NCBI RefSeq assembly: GCF_003667445.1
Contig: NZ_RCTF01000006.1
Location: 182,244 to 246,243, forward strand
Source of the DNA: Xanthobacter tagetidis
GTDB taxonomy: Bacteria > Pseudomonadota > Alphaproteobacteria > Rhizobiales > Xanthobacteraceae
Direction of reading: 5' to 3'
Length of the DNA stretch: 64,000 bases
The notes beneath the pieces are model-generated. The model worked only from the letters and a program-made list of their open reading frames with translations. It was not told where the DNA came from and searched no databases. The translations under genes and the position numbers were made by a program. Shown here piece by piece: positions 26,363-34,491 of this stretch. Position 1 is the first letter of the stretch; every line of letters begins with the position of its first letter.

Positions 26363-26824
26363 TCAGCCTCCCTGTTCCACTTCGGTGACGAGGGCCACCC
26401 GCTTGAAGCCGGCCGCGGACAGGCGGCCCATCACGCCCATCACGGTGCCGTAATCCACCTTCTTGTCGCCGCGCACGAAGATGCGCTCATCCATGCCGCC
26501 GCGCGCCTGGGTGATCGCTTGCAACTTCGGGACCAGCTCCTCGCGCTTGATCTCGCTGTCGCCGATGAAGATCTGGCCCTTGTCGTTGACCGAGAGCGTG
26601 ATCGGCTCCTTGTTGTCCTGGTTGACGGCGGTCGCCTGGGTCTGCGGCAGGTCGATCGGCACGCCGACCGTAAGCATGGGCGCCGCCACCATGAAGATGA
26701 TGAGCAGCACCAGCATGACGTCCACCATGGGCGTCACGTTGATCTCCGCCATCACCGGCCGGCCGCGGCGCCGCGAGCGACGGCTCTGCCAGCCGGCGGC
26801 GCCCCCTCCCGCAGACATTCCCAT
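26363..26824 (-). CDS. tolR: TolR, ExbD-family proton channel component
   Basis: This 153-residue protein has a short basic cytoplasmic start, one membrane span with the essential aspartate in INVTPMVDVMLVLLIIFMV, and a periplasmic domain ending VALVTEVEQGG. The ATG at 26824 is preceded by AGGAG within the end of tolQ; only four bases separate the two genes. TolR forms the ion pathway with TolQ. Length and motifs are standard. Confidence 0.95.
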   Translation of the reverse strand: MGMSAGGGAAGWQSRRSRRRGRPVMAEINVTPMVDVMLVLLIIFMVAAPMLTVGVPIDLPQTQATAVNQDNKEPITLSVNDKGQIFIGDSEIKREELVPKLQAITQARGGMDERIFVRGDKKVDYGTVMGVMGRLSAAGFKRVALVTEVEQGG

Positions 26825-26828
26825 GGGC

Positions 26829-27653
<825 letters not shown>

Positions 27654-27856
27654 TCCCTCGCTCCGTGGGCGCGGCAAAAGCGCCGCGCATGCCGGTCCCG
27701 TCTACCGTGCTGCGCGGTCTTTGATCGGGCGATCCTGTCCAAACTTTGGCACCGCCGCTCGATTTTCCCATCGCGCGGCACGCCGGCAGCCGCCAGCGAC
27801 GACACATGCCACAAATAGCCTTAACGAGCGGTTAGGATCGGCATGCCGCGGTTGCC

Positions 27857-28384
27857 TCAAGGCCTTGAACTGACGAGTGCCGCGGCTTCCTTTGCGTCAT
27901 TGAGCGTCGCCTGGCGCAGCGCGTCCGGGATGCGCTTGGCGCGCCCCTGCGAGACGAAGGCGACGCGGACATTGGCCGACACCAGCACCTCGCCGGCCCG
28001 CTTGACCTGCTGCAGCAGGATGATGGAGGCCCCCATCACCTCGTTCGACAGCGTCACCACCTCCAGCACGTCGTCGATGCGCGCGGGCTTGAGGAAGTCG
28101 ATCTGCATGGCCCGCACGACGAAATGGAAGCCCGGCGCCTCGGCGGCGGCCTGGGCGAACAGCTCGCCCTGCACGACGCCCAGCAGGCGCATGTAGTCGG
28201 AGCGGCCGCGCTCCATGAATTTCAGATAGTTGGCGTGGTAGACGATGCCGGAGAAATCGGTGTCCTCGTAATAGACCCGGAGCGTCAGCGCGTGCCCGCC
28301 GGGAATGAGCCGGCCGGCGAGCTGGGGATGGGCCTCCAGCTCGCCCGGGGCCACGGCGCGCTCGCCCGCGATGTCCGTCTTCAT
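27857..28384 (-). CDS. ybgC: YbgC/FadM-family acyl-CoA thioesterase, tol-pal associated
   Basis: This 175-residue hot-dog-fold enzyme has the YbgC signature YYEDTDFSGIVYHANYLKFM, in which D43 is the catalytic residue. YbgC thioesterases act on acyl-CoA or acyl-ACP and are encoded at the head of tol-pal clusters, where they are linked to phospholipid metabolism. The gene is in the same orientation as tolQRAB but 203 bases ahead. The ATG at 28384 follows GGAGG at close spacing. The N-terminus is about 25 residues longer than in E. coli. Confidence 0.92.
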   Translation of the reverse strand: MKTDIAGERAVAPGELEAHPQLAGRLIPGGHALTLRVYYEDTDFSGIVYHANYLKFMERGRSDYMRLLGVVQGELFAQAAAEAPGFHFVVRAMQIDFLKPARIDDVLEVVTLSNEVMGASIILLQQVKRAGEVLVSANVRVAFVSQGRAKRIPDALRQATLNDAKEAAALVSSRP

Positions 28385-28695
28385 GGCGCCTCCGTTGAAA
28401 TCGTCGCCGCCCCCGCCGCGCGCATGCGCGCGGGCCAACCCCGCAGCCTTCGGGCGGGTTCTAACGGATTTGGATCGGCAAGATCAAATGCGCCGTCATG
28501 TCGCTCTGCCCGCCGGACCTGAGGCGAAGCCTTGCGGCAGGCGGATCTTTCGGCCGCTCCGGGCGCCGGCATGCCGTACCGCAATGGGGATTGCGCGCGG
28601 CTCCCGTCCACATCATGAAATCGTTATTTGGCAGCCCCATCCCTGCGGTGGAGCTTGGCCGTGCGCGCACCCTCTGCAGTCCGGCGCGCGTGCGG
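28385..28695. other. Intergenic stretch between ybgC and the ECF sigma gene
   Basis: This divergent spacer contains GC-rich short inverted repeats (for example around 28416-28428) and no convincing gene. A long frame from 28498 is open only because it runs into the anti-sigma gene's frame. The promoter-like sequence for the sigma gene is listed separately. Confidence 0.5.
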
Positions 28696-28723
28696 TCATC
28701 CGATCGGTTGGGCGTTTCGTATC
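28696..28723 (+). promoter_or_regulatory. Possible ECF-type promoter of the sigma/ChrR operon
   Basis: TCATCC (28696-28701), a 16-base spacer and CGTATC (28718-28723) resemble the TGATCC/CGTAAG pattern I recall for Rhodobacter-type RpoE promoters, with mismatches in both boxes. If used, transcription would begin close to the ATG at 28730. Autoregulation is common in this group. Confidence 0.35.
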
Positions 28724-28729
28724 GAGGTC

Positions 28730-29362
28730 ATGCATGCCCCCGCCCCTGCTGTCATGGAATCGCCGCCGGCCGACACGCGTCGGCCCCGCGCCATGACCGT
28801 CCCGTCTCCAGCGGGCGGCGGCGCCGACCTCGACGGCCTGATCCTGGCCATCGCGCGGGATGCGGACCGGCAGGCCTTTGCCGCGCTGTTCCGGCACTTC
28901 GCGCCGCGGCTGAAATCCTATCTCGCCCGCACCGGACTGCCCGCCAACGCCGCCGAGGAGCTGGCCCAGGAGACCATGCTCGCTGTGTGGCGCAAGGCGT
29001 CCTATTTCGATCCCGCCCGCGCCGGCGCGGCCACCTGGATCTTCACCATCGCCCGGAACCTGCGTATCGACCTGCTGCGCCGGGAGCGCCACCGCTCGAC
29101 GCTCGATGCCGACGCGGAGAGCGAGCCGGTGGACGAAACCTCGGGCGAGACCCTGCTCATGACCGCCGAGCGCGAGGCGCGCGTGCGCGCCGCACTATCC
29201 GCCCTGTCGGAGGAGCAGGCGGCGATCGTCCGGCTGTCCTTCTTCCAGGAGAAGCCGCATTCCGCCATCGCCCAGGAACTGGGCATCCCGCTCGGCACCG
29301 CAAAGTCGCGGGTGCGGCTCGCCCTCGCCCGGCTGCGGGTGCTGCTGGAAGACCTGAAATGA
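28730..29362 (+). CDS. ECF RNA polymerase sigma factor (RpoE/ChrR-type, ECF11-like)
   Basis: The protein has 210 residues from the ATG at 28730; the ATG at 28793 would give 189, closer to Rhodobacter RpoE. Region 2 is visible in FAALFRHFAPRLKSYLART and TWIFTIARNLRIDLLRRE, and region 4 in HSAIAQELGIPLGTAKSRV, the helix-turn-helix that reads the -35 element. The stop overlaps the start of the chrR-like gene (ATGA), so sigma and anti-sigma factors are translated together. The pair is of the type that responds to singlet oxygen and organic peroxides. Regulated genes cannot be named from here. Confidence 0.88.
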   Translation: MHAPAPAVMESPPADTRRPRAMTVPSPAGGGADLDGLILAIARDADRQAFAALFRHFAPRLKSYLARTGLPANAAEELAQETMLAVWRKASYFDPARAGAATWIFTIARNLRIDLLRRERHRSTLDADAESEPVDETSGETLLMTAEREARVRAALSALSEEQAAIVRLSFFQEKPHSAIAQELGIPLGTAKSRVRLALARLRVLLEDLK

Positions 29363-30027
29363 ACCCGCGTGCCCATCCGAGCGACGAGACGCTGGCGCGC
29401 TTCGCCGTGGGCACGCTGCCGGCCGGCCCGCGCCTCGTGGTCGCCGCGCATCTGGAAGGCTGCGCCTGCTGCCGGCGGACGGTGCGCGCGTTCGAAGCGG
29501 TCGGGGGCGCCCTGGTGGAGGCCGAGGCCGGCCTGCCGCTCGCCCCGGACGCCTTCGCCCGGACCATGGACCGCATCGCGCGCGAGGGCGCCGGCATGGT
29601 GCATCGCCCGGCCCCGGCGCGGCCGGCCCCCGGCGGGAGGCCGACGGGACTTCCGCCCGGCTTGGTCCTGCCGGCGGCGCTCGCCGGCTGCGCCATCGGC
29701 CCGCTGCGGCCGGTCGCGCCGGGCGTGCGCATAGGGCGGGTGCGCGTGCCCGGCGATCCCAAGGCGAACGTGATGCTGCTCGACATCGGCGCGGGCCGCG
29801 GCATTCCCGACCACACCCATGCGGGGCTCGAATTCACCCAGGTGCTGCACGGCGCCTATCACGACCATCGCGGGCGCTATGCGGCCGGCGACCTCGTGGA
29901 GGTGGACGGCGAGGTGGACCATGCGCCGGTGGTGGATGCGGACGGCCCCTGCGTCTGCCTCGTCGCCATGGAGGGTGCGCTTCGCTTCCGCGGGCTCCTG
30001 GGCGTGCTGCTGCGGCCGTTCGTGTGA
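29359..30027 (+). CDS. chrR: ChrR-type zinc anti-sigma factor with cupin domain
   Basis: This 222-residue protein has two parts. The N-terminal zinc anti-sigma domain keeps H6, H31, C35 and C38, the same four ligands and numbering as Rhodobacter ChrR. The C-terminal cupin domain carries the metal set H152, H154, E158 and H188 (PDHTHAGLEFTQVLHG) and the C198-x-C200 pair near its end. In Rhodobacter the N-domain inhibits the sigma factor and the cupin part is needed for release on singlet oxygen. The gene overlaps the sigma gene by four bases. The match of ligands makes the assignment firm. Confidence 0.92.
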   Translation: MNPRAHPSDETLARFAVGTLPAGPRLVVAAHLEGCACCRRTVRAFEAVGGALVEAEAGLPLAPDAFARTMDRIAREGAGMVHRPAPARPAPGGRPTGLPPGLVLPAALAGCAIGPLRPVAPGVRIGRVRVPGDPKANVMLLDIGAGRGIPDHTHAGLEFTQVLHGAYHDHRGRYAAGDLVEVDGEVDHAPVVDADGPCVCLVAMEGALRFRGLLGVLLRPFV

Positions 30028-30031
30028 AGCG

Positions 30032-30598
30032 TCAGAAGGTGGAGCGCGTGACCCCGCGCTTCACCGCCTGCAGCGCCGCCGTCAGGTCGTCCGCCAGCGC
30101 CCCCTTCTGCTCGGGGCCGAGGAAGCGGCCCACCGGAACCGTCGAGCGGCCGCTCACCAGCGCCACGTCCAGCGTGCCGTGATCCTCGTCGTCCTCGCGC
30201 CAGATGCGGGTCCAGAACGGGTTGAGGCGGATGGTGCGCTCGCGGCCGTTCACCGGCACGCGCCGCACCTCCACCACGCTCGGCGTGACGCGGATGTATT
30301 CGCGCGCCTTGGCGGAGCGGAAATTGGCGCGGAAGGCGAGATAGATGATGAGCACGTCGAGGCCGAAGAAGCCGAAGATCGGCCATGCCCCCATGGCCAG
30401 GAACACGAAGCCGGAGACGAAGCTCACGCCGCCCACCGCCGCCATGACGATCAGGAAGCCGCGCTGGCTCAGCGAGCGGTGCGGCGCCAGCGTGACGGCA
30501 TAGACCTCCGGCTCGTCGAGCACGACGGCCGGCGCGTGCACGTCGGTCCGCGCGTCGGTCCGCACGTCTGTGGCTTCGCTGCGGCTGGCATCGGTCAT
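30032..30598 (-). CDS. DUF2244 membrane protein
   Basis: This 188-residue protein matches the DUF2244 family: a variable N-terminal tail with short repeats (DVRTDARTDVHAP), two membrane spans (about residues 47-88, with VMAAVGGVSFVSGFVFLAMG), and a soluble C-terminal domain with RVTPSVVEVRRVPV and RLNPFWTRIW. Function is unknown; in alphaproteobacteria the gene is often beside nth, as here. Its start lies only 22 bases from the nth start on the opposite strand. Confidence 0.85.
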   Translation of the reverse strand: MTDASRSEATDVRTDARTDVHAPAVVLDEPEVYAVTLAPHRSLSQRGFLIVMAAVGGVSFVSGFVFLAMGAWPIFGFFGLDVLIIYLAFRANFRSAKAREYIRVTPSVVEVRRVPVNGRERTIRLNPFWTRIWREDDEDHGTLDVALVSGRSTVPVGRFLGPEQKGALADDLTAALQAVKRGVTRSTF

Positions 30599-30620
30599 GG
30601 CTGCTCAGTATACGGGAAAA

Positions 30621-31505
30621 ATGCCGCAGAAGACCAAAGCGCCACCCCCCGCCGCCGACCCCGCCAAGGCCAAGGGGGGAAAGCCGTCGGCGCTCCCGGC
30701 GCAGGCCAAGCCGCAAAAGCGCGCCTCCGGCAAGGCCGCCGCGCCGCTTCCCGCCGCGGTTCGGCGCGCCAAGCCCGCGCCTGTCGTCGTGCCGACCGAA
30801 CCCAAGCCCGCGCCGCGCCGCCGGGCGGTGGCCAATGCGGCGGCTGCGGCGCACGGTCGCACCCTCGCGGCGTGGAGCCATGCGGAGATCGTCGAGGCCT
30901 TCACCCGCTTCGAGGCGGCCGATCCCGAGCCCAAGGGCGAGCTCGAGCATTCCGACCCGTTCACGCTCCTGGTCGCGGTGGTGCTCTCCGCCCAGGCCAC
31001 CGACGCCGGAGTGAACAAGGCGACGCGCGGCCTGTTCGCCGCCGCCGCGACGCCGGCCGCCATGGCGGCGCTCGGCGAGGAGGAGATCGCGCGGCACATC
31101 CGCACCCTCGGCCTGTTCAAGGGCAAGGCGAAGAACGTGGCCGAGCTGTCGCGGCTCCTCATCGCCCGCCATGGCGGGCAGGTGCCACGCGACCGGGAGG
31201 CGCTGGAGGCGCTGCCCGGCGTCGGGCGCAAGACCGCCAACGTGGTGCTGAACATCGCCTTCGGCGAACCCACCATCGCCGTGGACACCCATCTCTTCCG
31301 GGTGGCCAACCGCACCGGCCTCGCGCCGGGGGCGACGCCGCTGGCGGTGGAGGAGGGCCTTGAGGCGCGCATCCCGGACCGCTTCAAGCTCCACGCCCAC
31401 CACTGGCTGATCCTGCACGGGCGCTACATCTGCAAGGCGCGCCAGCCGGAATGCCGGCGCTGCCTGATCGCCGATCTGTGCCGCTGGCCGGAGAAGATCA
31501 TCTGA
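30621..31505 (+). CDS. nth: Endonuclease III
   Basis: This 294-residue DNA glycosylase/AP lyase removes oxidised pyrimidines. The helix-hairpin-helix LPGVGRKTANVVLN holds the catalytic lysine (K204), and the catalytic aspartate is D222 in AVDTHLFRVANR. The 4Fe-4S cluster cysteines C271, C278, C281 and C287 keep the C-x6-C-x2-C-x5-C spacing. A lysine-, proline- and alanine-rich extension of about 75 residues precedes the core and is longer than in E. coli Nth (211 residues in total). The start at 30621 is weakly supported (GGGAAAA before the ATG). Confidence 0.95.
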   Translation: MPQKTKAPPPAADPAKAKGGKPSALPAQAKPQKRASGKAAAPLPAAVRRAKPAPVVVPTEPKPAPRRRAVANAAAAAHGRTLAAWSHAEIVEAFTRFEAADPEPKGELEHSDPFTLLVAVVLSAQATDAGVNKATRGLFAAAATPAAMAALGEEEIARHIRTLGLFKGKAKNVAELSRLLIARHGGQVPRDREALEALPGVGRKTANVVLNIAFGEPTIAVDTHLFRVANRTGLAPGATPLAVEEGLEARIPDRFKLHAHHWLILHGRYICKARQPECRRCLIADLCRWPEKII

Positions 31506-31523
31506 TCCGCCCGGCGCGGCCGC

Positions 31524-32042
31524 TCACCCCTGCCGGCGGCGCTCCAGGGTCACGTAGCTGAAGGCCATGTCGTCCTTCGGCCCCTGCAAGGGGCCTTCGC
31601 GGGCCGTCTCGCGCCAGTCGGCGCTCTCCACCGATGGGAAGAACACGTCGCCCTCGGGCCGGCCGTGCACCTCGGTGAGATGGAGGGTCCGCGCCAGAGG
31701 CAGCGTCTCCGCGAACAGGCGATGGCCGCCGATGATGGAGATCTCCTGCGCGCCCATCGCCGCGGCGGCATCCTCCGCCAGCGCCAGCGCTTCGGCGAGG
31801 TTGCGGCCGGTGAGCACGCCCTCGGGCGGGGCGAAGGACGGGTCGGCGCTCACCACCACAGAGGTGCGGCCCGGCAGCGGCTTGCCGATGGACTGGAAGG
31901 TGCGGCGACCCATGACGATGGGCTTGCCCCAGGTGAGCGCGCGGAAATGCTTGAGGTCGGACGGCAGGCGCCACGGCAGGTCGCTGTCGCGGCCGATGAC
32001 GCCGTTCTCCGCCACCGCGACGACGAGCGCGAGCGGCCTCAT
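31524..32042 (-). CDS. folA: Dihydrofolate reductase
   Basis: This 172-residue enzyme reduces dihydrofolate to tetrahydrofolate with NADPH. Family signatures are all visible: ENGVIGRDSDLPWRLPSDLK with the active-site acidic residue, IVMGRRTFQSIGKPLPGR, and SIIGGHRLF. The C-terminal HLTEVHG and DVFFP strands are also present. The ATG overlaps the stop of the upstream flavoprotein gene (ATGA). No thymidylate synthase gene is beside it, unlike the common thyA-folA order. Confidence 0.96.
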   Translation of the reverse strand: MRPLALVVAVAENGVIGRDSDLPWRLPSDLKHFRALTWGKPIVMGRRTFQSIGKPLPGRTSVVVSADPSFAPPEGVLTGRNLAEALALAEDAAAAMGAQEISIIGGHRLFAETLPLARTLHLTEVHGRPEGDVFFPSVESADWRETAREGPLQGPKDDMAFSYVTLERRRQG

Positions 32043-33301
32043 GGCGCTTCTCCCAGGCTTGCGAGCGCCGCATCCGCCGCCTTGAGCCCCGACAGATGCG
32101 CGCCGTGGGCGGTGGAGAAGGCCGGCCCGCCGAGCGCCTCGCCGGCGAAGAAGATGCGCCCGTCGAGCGGCTGCGCGAGCCGCGCGCGCAAATGCGCCTT
32201 GCCCGGCAGGGCGCCGGAATAGGCGCCGCCCACATAAGGCATCGCCGCCCAGCGCGAGGCGCGCGCACCGCGCAGACGGGATTTCAGCGCGGTGCCGAAC
32301 ACCTGCGCCAGCGCATCGAGGGCGTGCTGAACCATGGCCTCCTCCCCCTCCTCCATCAGCCGGGCGGCGATGCCGCCGACCACATGCACCACCGCGCCCT
32401 CCGCCCCGCCGGGGCGGATCAGCGCCGAGACCGCACCGCGCTCGGGCGCCGCCTCGGTGAAGGCGTCGAGGAAGCTGCGCTCCGGCAGGCCGAACACGTC
32501 CCGGTCGAAGCCCAGCACCACCTTCTCCACCACGCCGAGCGGCAGGGCGGCGAAGGCCTCTTCGAGATCATGAGGCAGAGCGGGGAAAAAGCCGAGCCGT
32601 CCGGAGGCGATGACCGCGGTCGGCACCGCCACCACCGCCGCCTGGCAGGAGAGCGCGCCGCGCGGCATCTCAAGGACGAGGCGCGGGCCGGAGCGGTCGA
32701 TACGCGTCACCGGGCAGGACAGCGTCACCGGAACATGCGCGGCGTGCGCCAGCACCAGCGTGCCGAATCCGCCGAGCACCGCCCAATTGTCGGGACTGTC
32801 GCGATAGAGCGCATAGTCGCGGGTGGAAATCCGCGCCGGATCGGCCGCCGACATGAAGGCGAGCCAATGGCGCGCCAGCGTCTCGAAGCGCCCGTTTTTC
32901 GGCAGTACCGCCTCGGCGGCGACATCGCGGCCCGCGTCGCCGGCGGCGCGCACCGCGTCGAAGGCGGCATCCACCTCGCGCCAGCCATCGTCCGCCTCGT
33001 CTGGCGTGGCGAAGCGGTCGCCCAGATGGAGCAGGCGGGTGCGGTCGCGCCCGCCGCGGCCGAGGTCGAAGCCCAGCGTCCGGGCGATGGCGGTGAAGGG
33101 ATTGGCGCGCGCGTCGTGCAGCCAGTGGCAGCCGAGGTCCACCGGCACGCCGAGGGTCGCGGTGTCGGTCTCGGCGCGCCCGCCGGCATGGTCCGCCGCC
33201 TCGATCACCTCGAAGGCGACGCCCGCCGCGGCAAGGCGCAAGCCAGCGGCAAGTCCGGCCGCGCCGGCGCCGATGACGGCGACGTCTGTCTCGCTGGTCA
33301 C
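32039..33301 (-). CDS. FAD-dependent amine oxidase-like protein
   Basis: This 420-residue flavoprotein starts at a GTG at 33301, immediately before the dinucleotide-binding motif DVAVIGAGAAGLAAG (residues about 7-20). EAADHAGGRAETD completes the N-terminal FAD fold, and FFAGEALGGPAFSTAHGAHLSG is the C-terminal FAD-contact motif of the monoamine oxidase/phytoene desaturase superfamily. The substrate is unknown. It is translationally coupled to folA, and 43 bases follow sspB. A frame extending 82 codons further upstream overlaps sspB and looks non-coding. Confidence 0.85.
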   Translation of the reverse strand: MTSETDVAVIGAGAAGLAAGLRLAAAGVAFEVIEAADHAGGRAETDTATLGVPVDLGCHWLHDARANPFTAIARTLGFDLGRGGRDRTRLLHLGDRFATPDEADDGWREVDAAFDAVRAAGDAGRDVAAEAVLPKNGRFETLARHWLAFMSAADPARISTRDYALYRDSPDNWAVLGGFGTLVLAHAAHVPVTLSCPVTRIDRSGPRLVLEMPRGALSCQAAVVAVPTAVIASGRLGFFPALPHDLEEAFAALPLGVVEKVVLGFDRDVFGLPERSFLDAFTEAAPERGAVSALIRPGGAEGAVVHVVGGIAARLMEEGEEAMVQHALDALAQVFGTALKSRLRGARASRWAAMPYVGGAYSGALPGKAHLRARLAQPLDGRIFFAGEALGGPAFSTAHGAHLSGLKAADAALASLGEAP

Positions 33302-33344
33302 GATCGGATCACTTTGGCCGGGCGGCCGAACGAGGGGACGGCGG

Positions 33345-33944
33345 CTATTTCTTGCGGAACACGTCGAGCTGCACCACCTCGGCGCCGCCGGGACGGGCCG
33401 GCGCGTCTTCCGCCGTATCCTGGCCCGGCTCGGCCACCTTGGAGGGGCCCGGCGCATCGGCATCGGGCGCGCGCCGGGCGCTGGCGAGCGCCGGCTCGGA
33501 GGCCGCGCCGCGGGAGGGGCGCCCGCCGACGGTGGGCAGGTCGGCACTGGCCGGCGCCTCCTGCGCCTCGGCCTCCGCCCCGTCGGGCGCGGCCAGCTCG
33601 AACTGCAGCCCGAACTTCACGGACGGGTCGAAGAAGCCCTTGAGCGCGGAGAACGGAATCACCAGCTTCTCGGGCACGCCGCCGAACGAGAGCCCGACCT
33701 CGAAGCCGGCCTCGGTCACGACGAGGTCCCAGAACTGGTGCTGGAGCACGATGGTCATCTCTTCCGGATACTTCTCCCGCATGCGCTGGGAGAGCCGCAC
33801 GCCGGGGGCGCGGGTGTCGAAGGAGATGTAGAAATGGTGGTCGCCCGGCAGGCCGTCGCGCGCCGCATCGGAGAGCACGCGGCGCACCACGGAGCGCAGC
33901 GCCTCCTGGGCGAGAAGATCGTAACGGATGTGATCGACCGTCAT
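33345..33944 (-). CDS. sspB: SspB-family ClpXP adaptor (alpha type)
   Basis: This 199-residue protein is the alphaproteobacterial form of SspB. The substrate-binding domain covers residues about 1-120 (GDHHFYISFDTRAPGV, TIVLQHQFWDLVV, KLVIPFSALKGFFDPS). A long disordered linker rich in A, P, E and D leads to the short ClpX-docking tail VVQLDVFRKK at the C-terminus. SspB binds ssrA tags on proteins released from stalled ribosomes and hands them to ClpXP. The tmRNA gene lies just upstream on the same strand, 132 bases away. Start ATG at 33944. Confidence 0.93.
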   Translation of the reverse strand: MTVDHIRYDLLAQEALRSVVRRVLSDAARDGLPGDHHFYISFDTRAPGVRLSQRMREKYPEEMTIVLQHQFWDLVVTEAGFEVGLSFGGVPEKLVIPFSALKGFFDPSVKFGLQFELAAPDGAEAEAQEAPASADLPTVGGRPSRGAASEPALASARRAPDADAPGPSKVAEPGQDTAEDAPARPGGAEVVQLDVFRKK

Positions 33945-34076
33945 GGGGCCCGCTGAACCGAATGATCCCGGCCGGTCCTGGCCCTCGCGCCGCGGCGAAC
34001 GGCCCGCGGGCGCGACGCTCGGACCCGATGGGGGCCGTCGATGCCTTCCCTCCGCCCGGCCGAACGGAAGGGAAGT
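33945..34076. other. Spacer between ssrA and sspB
   Basis: No gene or clear terminator is visible in these 132 bases. Transcripts of ssrA could in principle read into sspB. Confidence 0.4.
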
Positions 34077-34398
34077 GGAGGCTTCTGTTGCCAGGTGCCT
34101 CCGAACCCCGCCTATCCGGTGCTACCCGGGAGGACTTTGATTTGGTCTTTCAAACCGCTCACGCGGCCTGAGCAACCGGAGCATAGTTGTCATTCGCAAC
34201 TATAGGTCGGCCCGATGACGGCGGAACCATGCCGAGCAAAAGAATGCCCTTTACACCCTCGTCGATCCTATTTCGCCCCCGCCGGAACCCACCCCGCTGA
34301 AGCGCGATGGATTCTGGTGGAGGCGCCGGGTACCGCCCCCGGGTCCGAAAGGCTTATTCCGACAACCGTTTATCGCCATAGCCGGCTTGCGCCGGCCC
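34077..34398 (-). ncRNA. ssrA: Circularly permuted two-piece tmRNA
   Basis: Read on the minus strand, the gene begins with the acceptor piece and ends with the coding piece, the permuted order of alphaproteobacteria. The acceptor piece (about 34398-34315) ends CGCCTCCACCA and has a T-arm of CCGGG/CCCGG with loop GGCGGTA. The coding piece starts at 34280 with GGGGGCG, which pairs with CGCCTCC (one G-U) to rebuild the acceptor stem, and continues AAATAGGATCGACGA, close to the canonical tmRNA 5' end. The tag frame (34197-34162) reads ANDNYAPVAQAA and stops at TGA. The coding piece ends in a GGAGGC/GCCTCC hairpin (34077-34102). Bases 34281-34314 are the excised intervening segment. The outer ends are estimated. 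Confidence 0.93.
34159..34197 (-). other. tmRNA tag reading frame
   Basis: The resume codon GCG is at 34197-34195, followed by codons for NDNYAPVAQAA and TGA at 34161-34159. The tag ends in the AA dipeptide recognised by ClpXP, and its AxDNY start matches the region bound by SspB. Confidence 0.93.
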
Positions 34399-34402
34399 TT
34401 GG

Positions 34403-34408
34403 AATATA
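34403..34408 (-). promoter_or_regulatory. Possible -10 box of ssrA
   Basis: TATATT on the minus strand lies 5 bases before the estimated start of the acceptor piece. No clear -35 box is seen at 16 to 18 bases further upstream. Bases 34409-34491 hold nothing else recognisable. Confidence 0.35.
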
Positions 34409-34491
34409 GGCCGCCCCTCCCGCCGATGAAAGGGGAGCGCGGTAAAAGTCCCCAATCCTCGGCCGCCCGCCCCTCCAAAACCCCCTCCGGG

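Noticed and set aside
28469..28485. GGATCGGCAAGATCAAAT as an FNR-type box before the sigma gene
   Set aside because: The half-sites do not match TTGAT-N4-ATCAA spacing and symmetry is poor.
30530..30575. Short tandem repeat in the DUF2244 N-terminal region as a microsatellite or CRISPR-like array
   Set aside because: Only about three imperfect nine- to twelve-base units, in frame within a coding sequence, encoding a variable tail.
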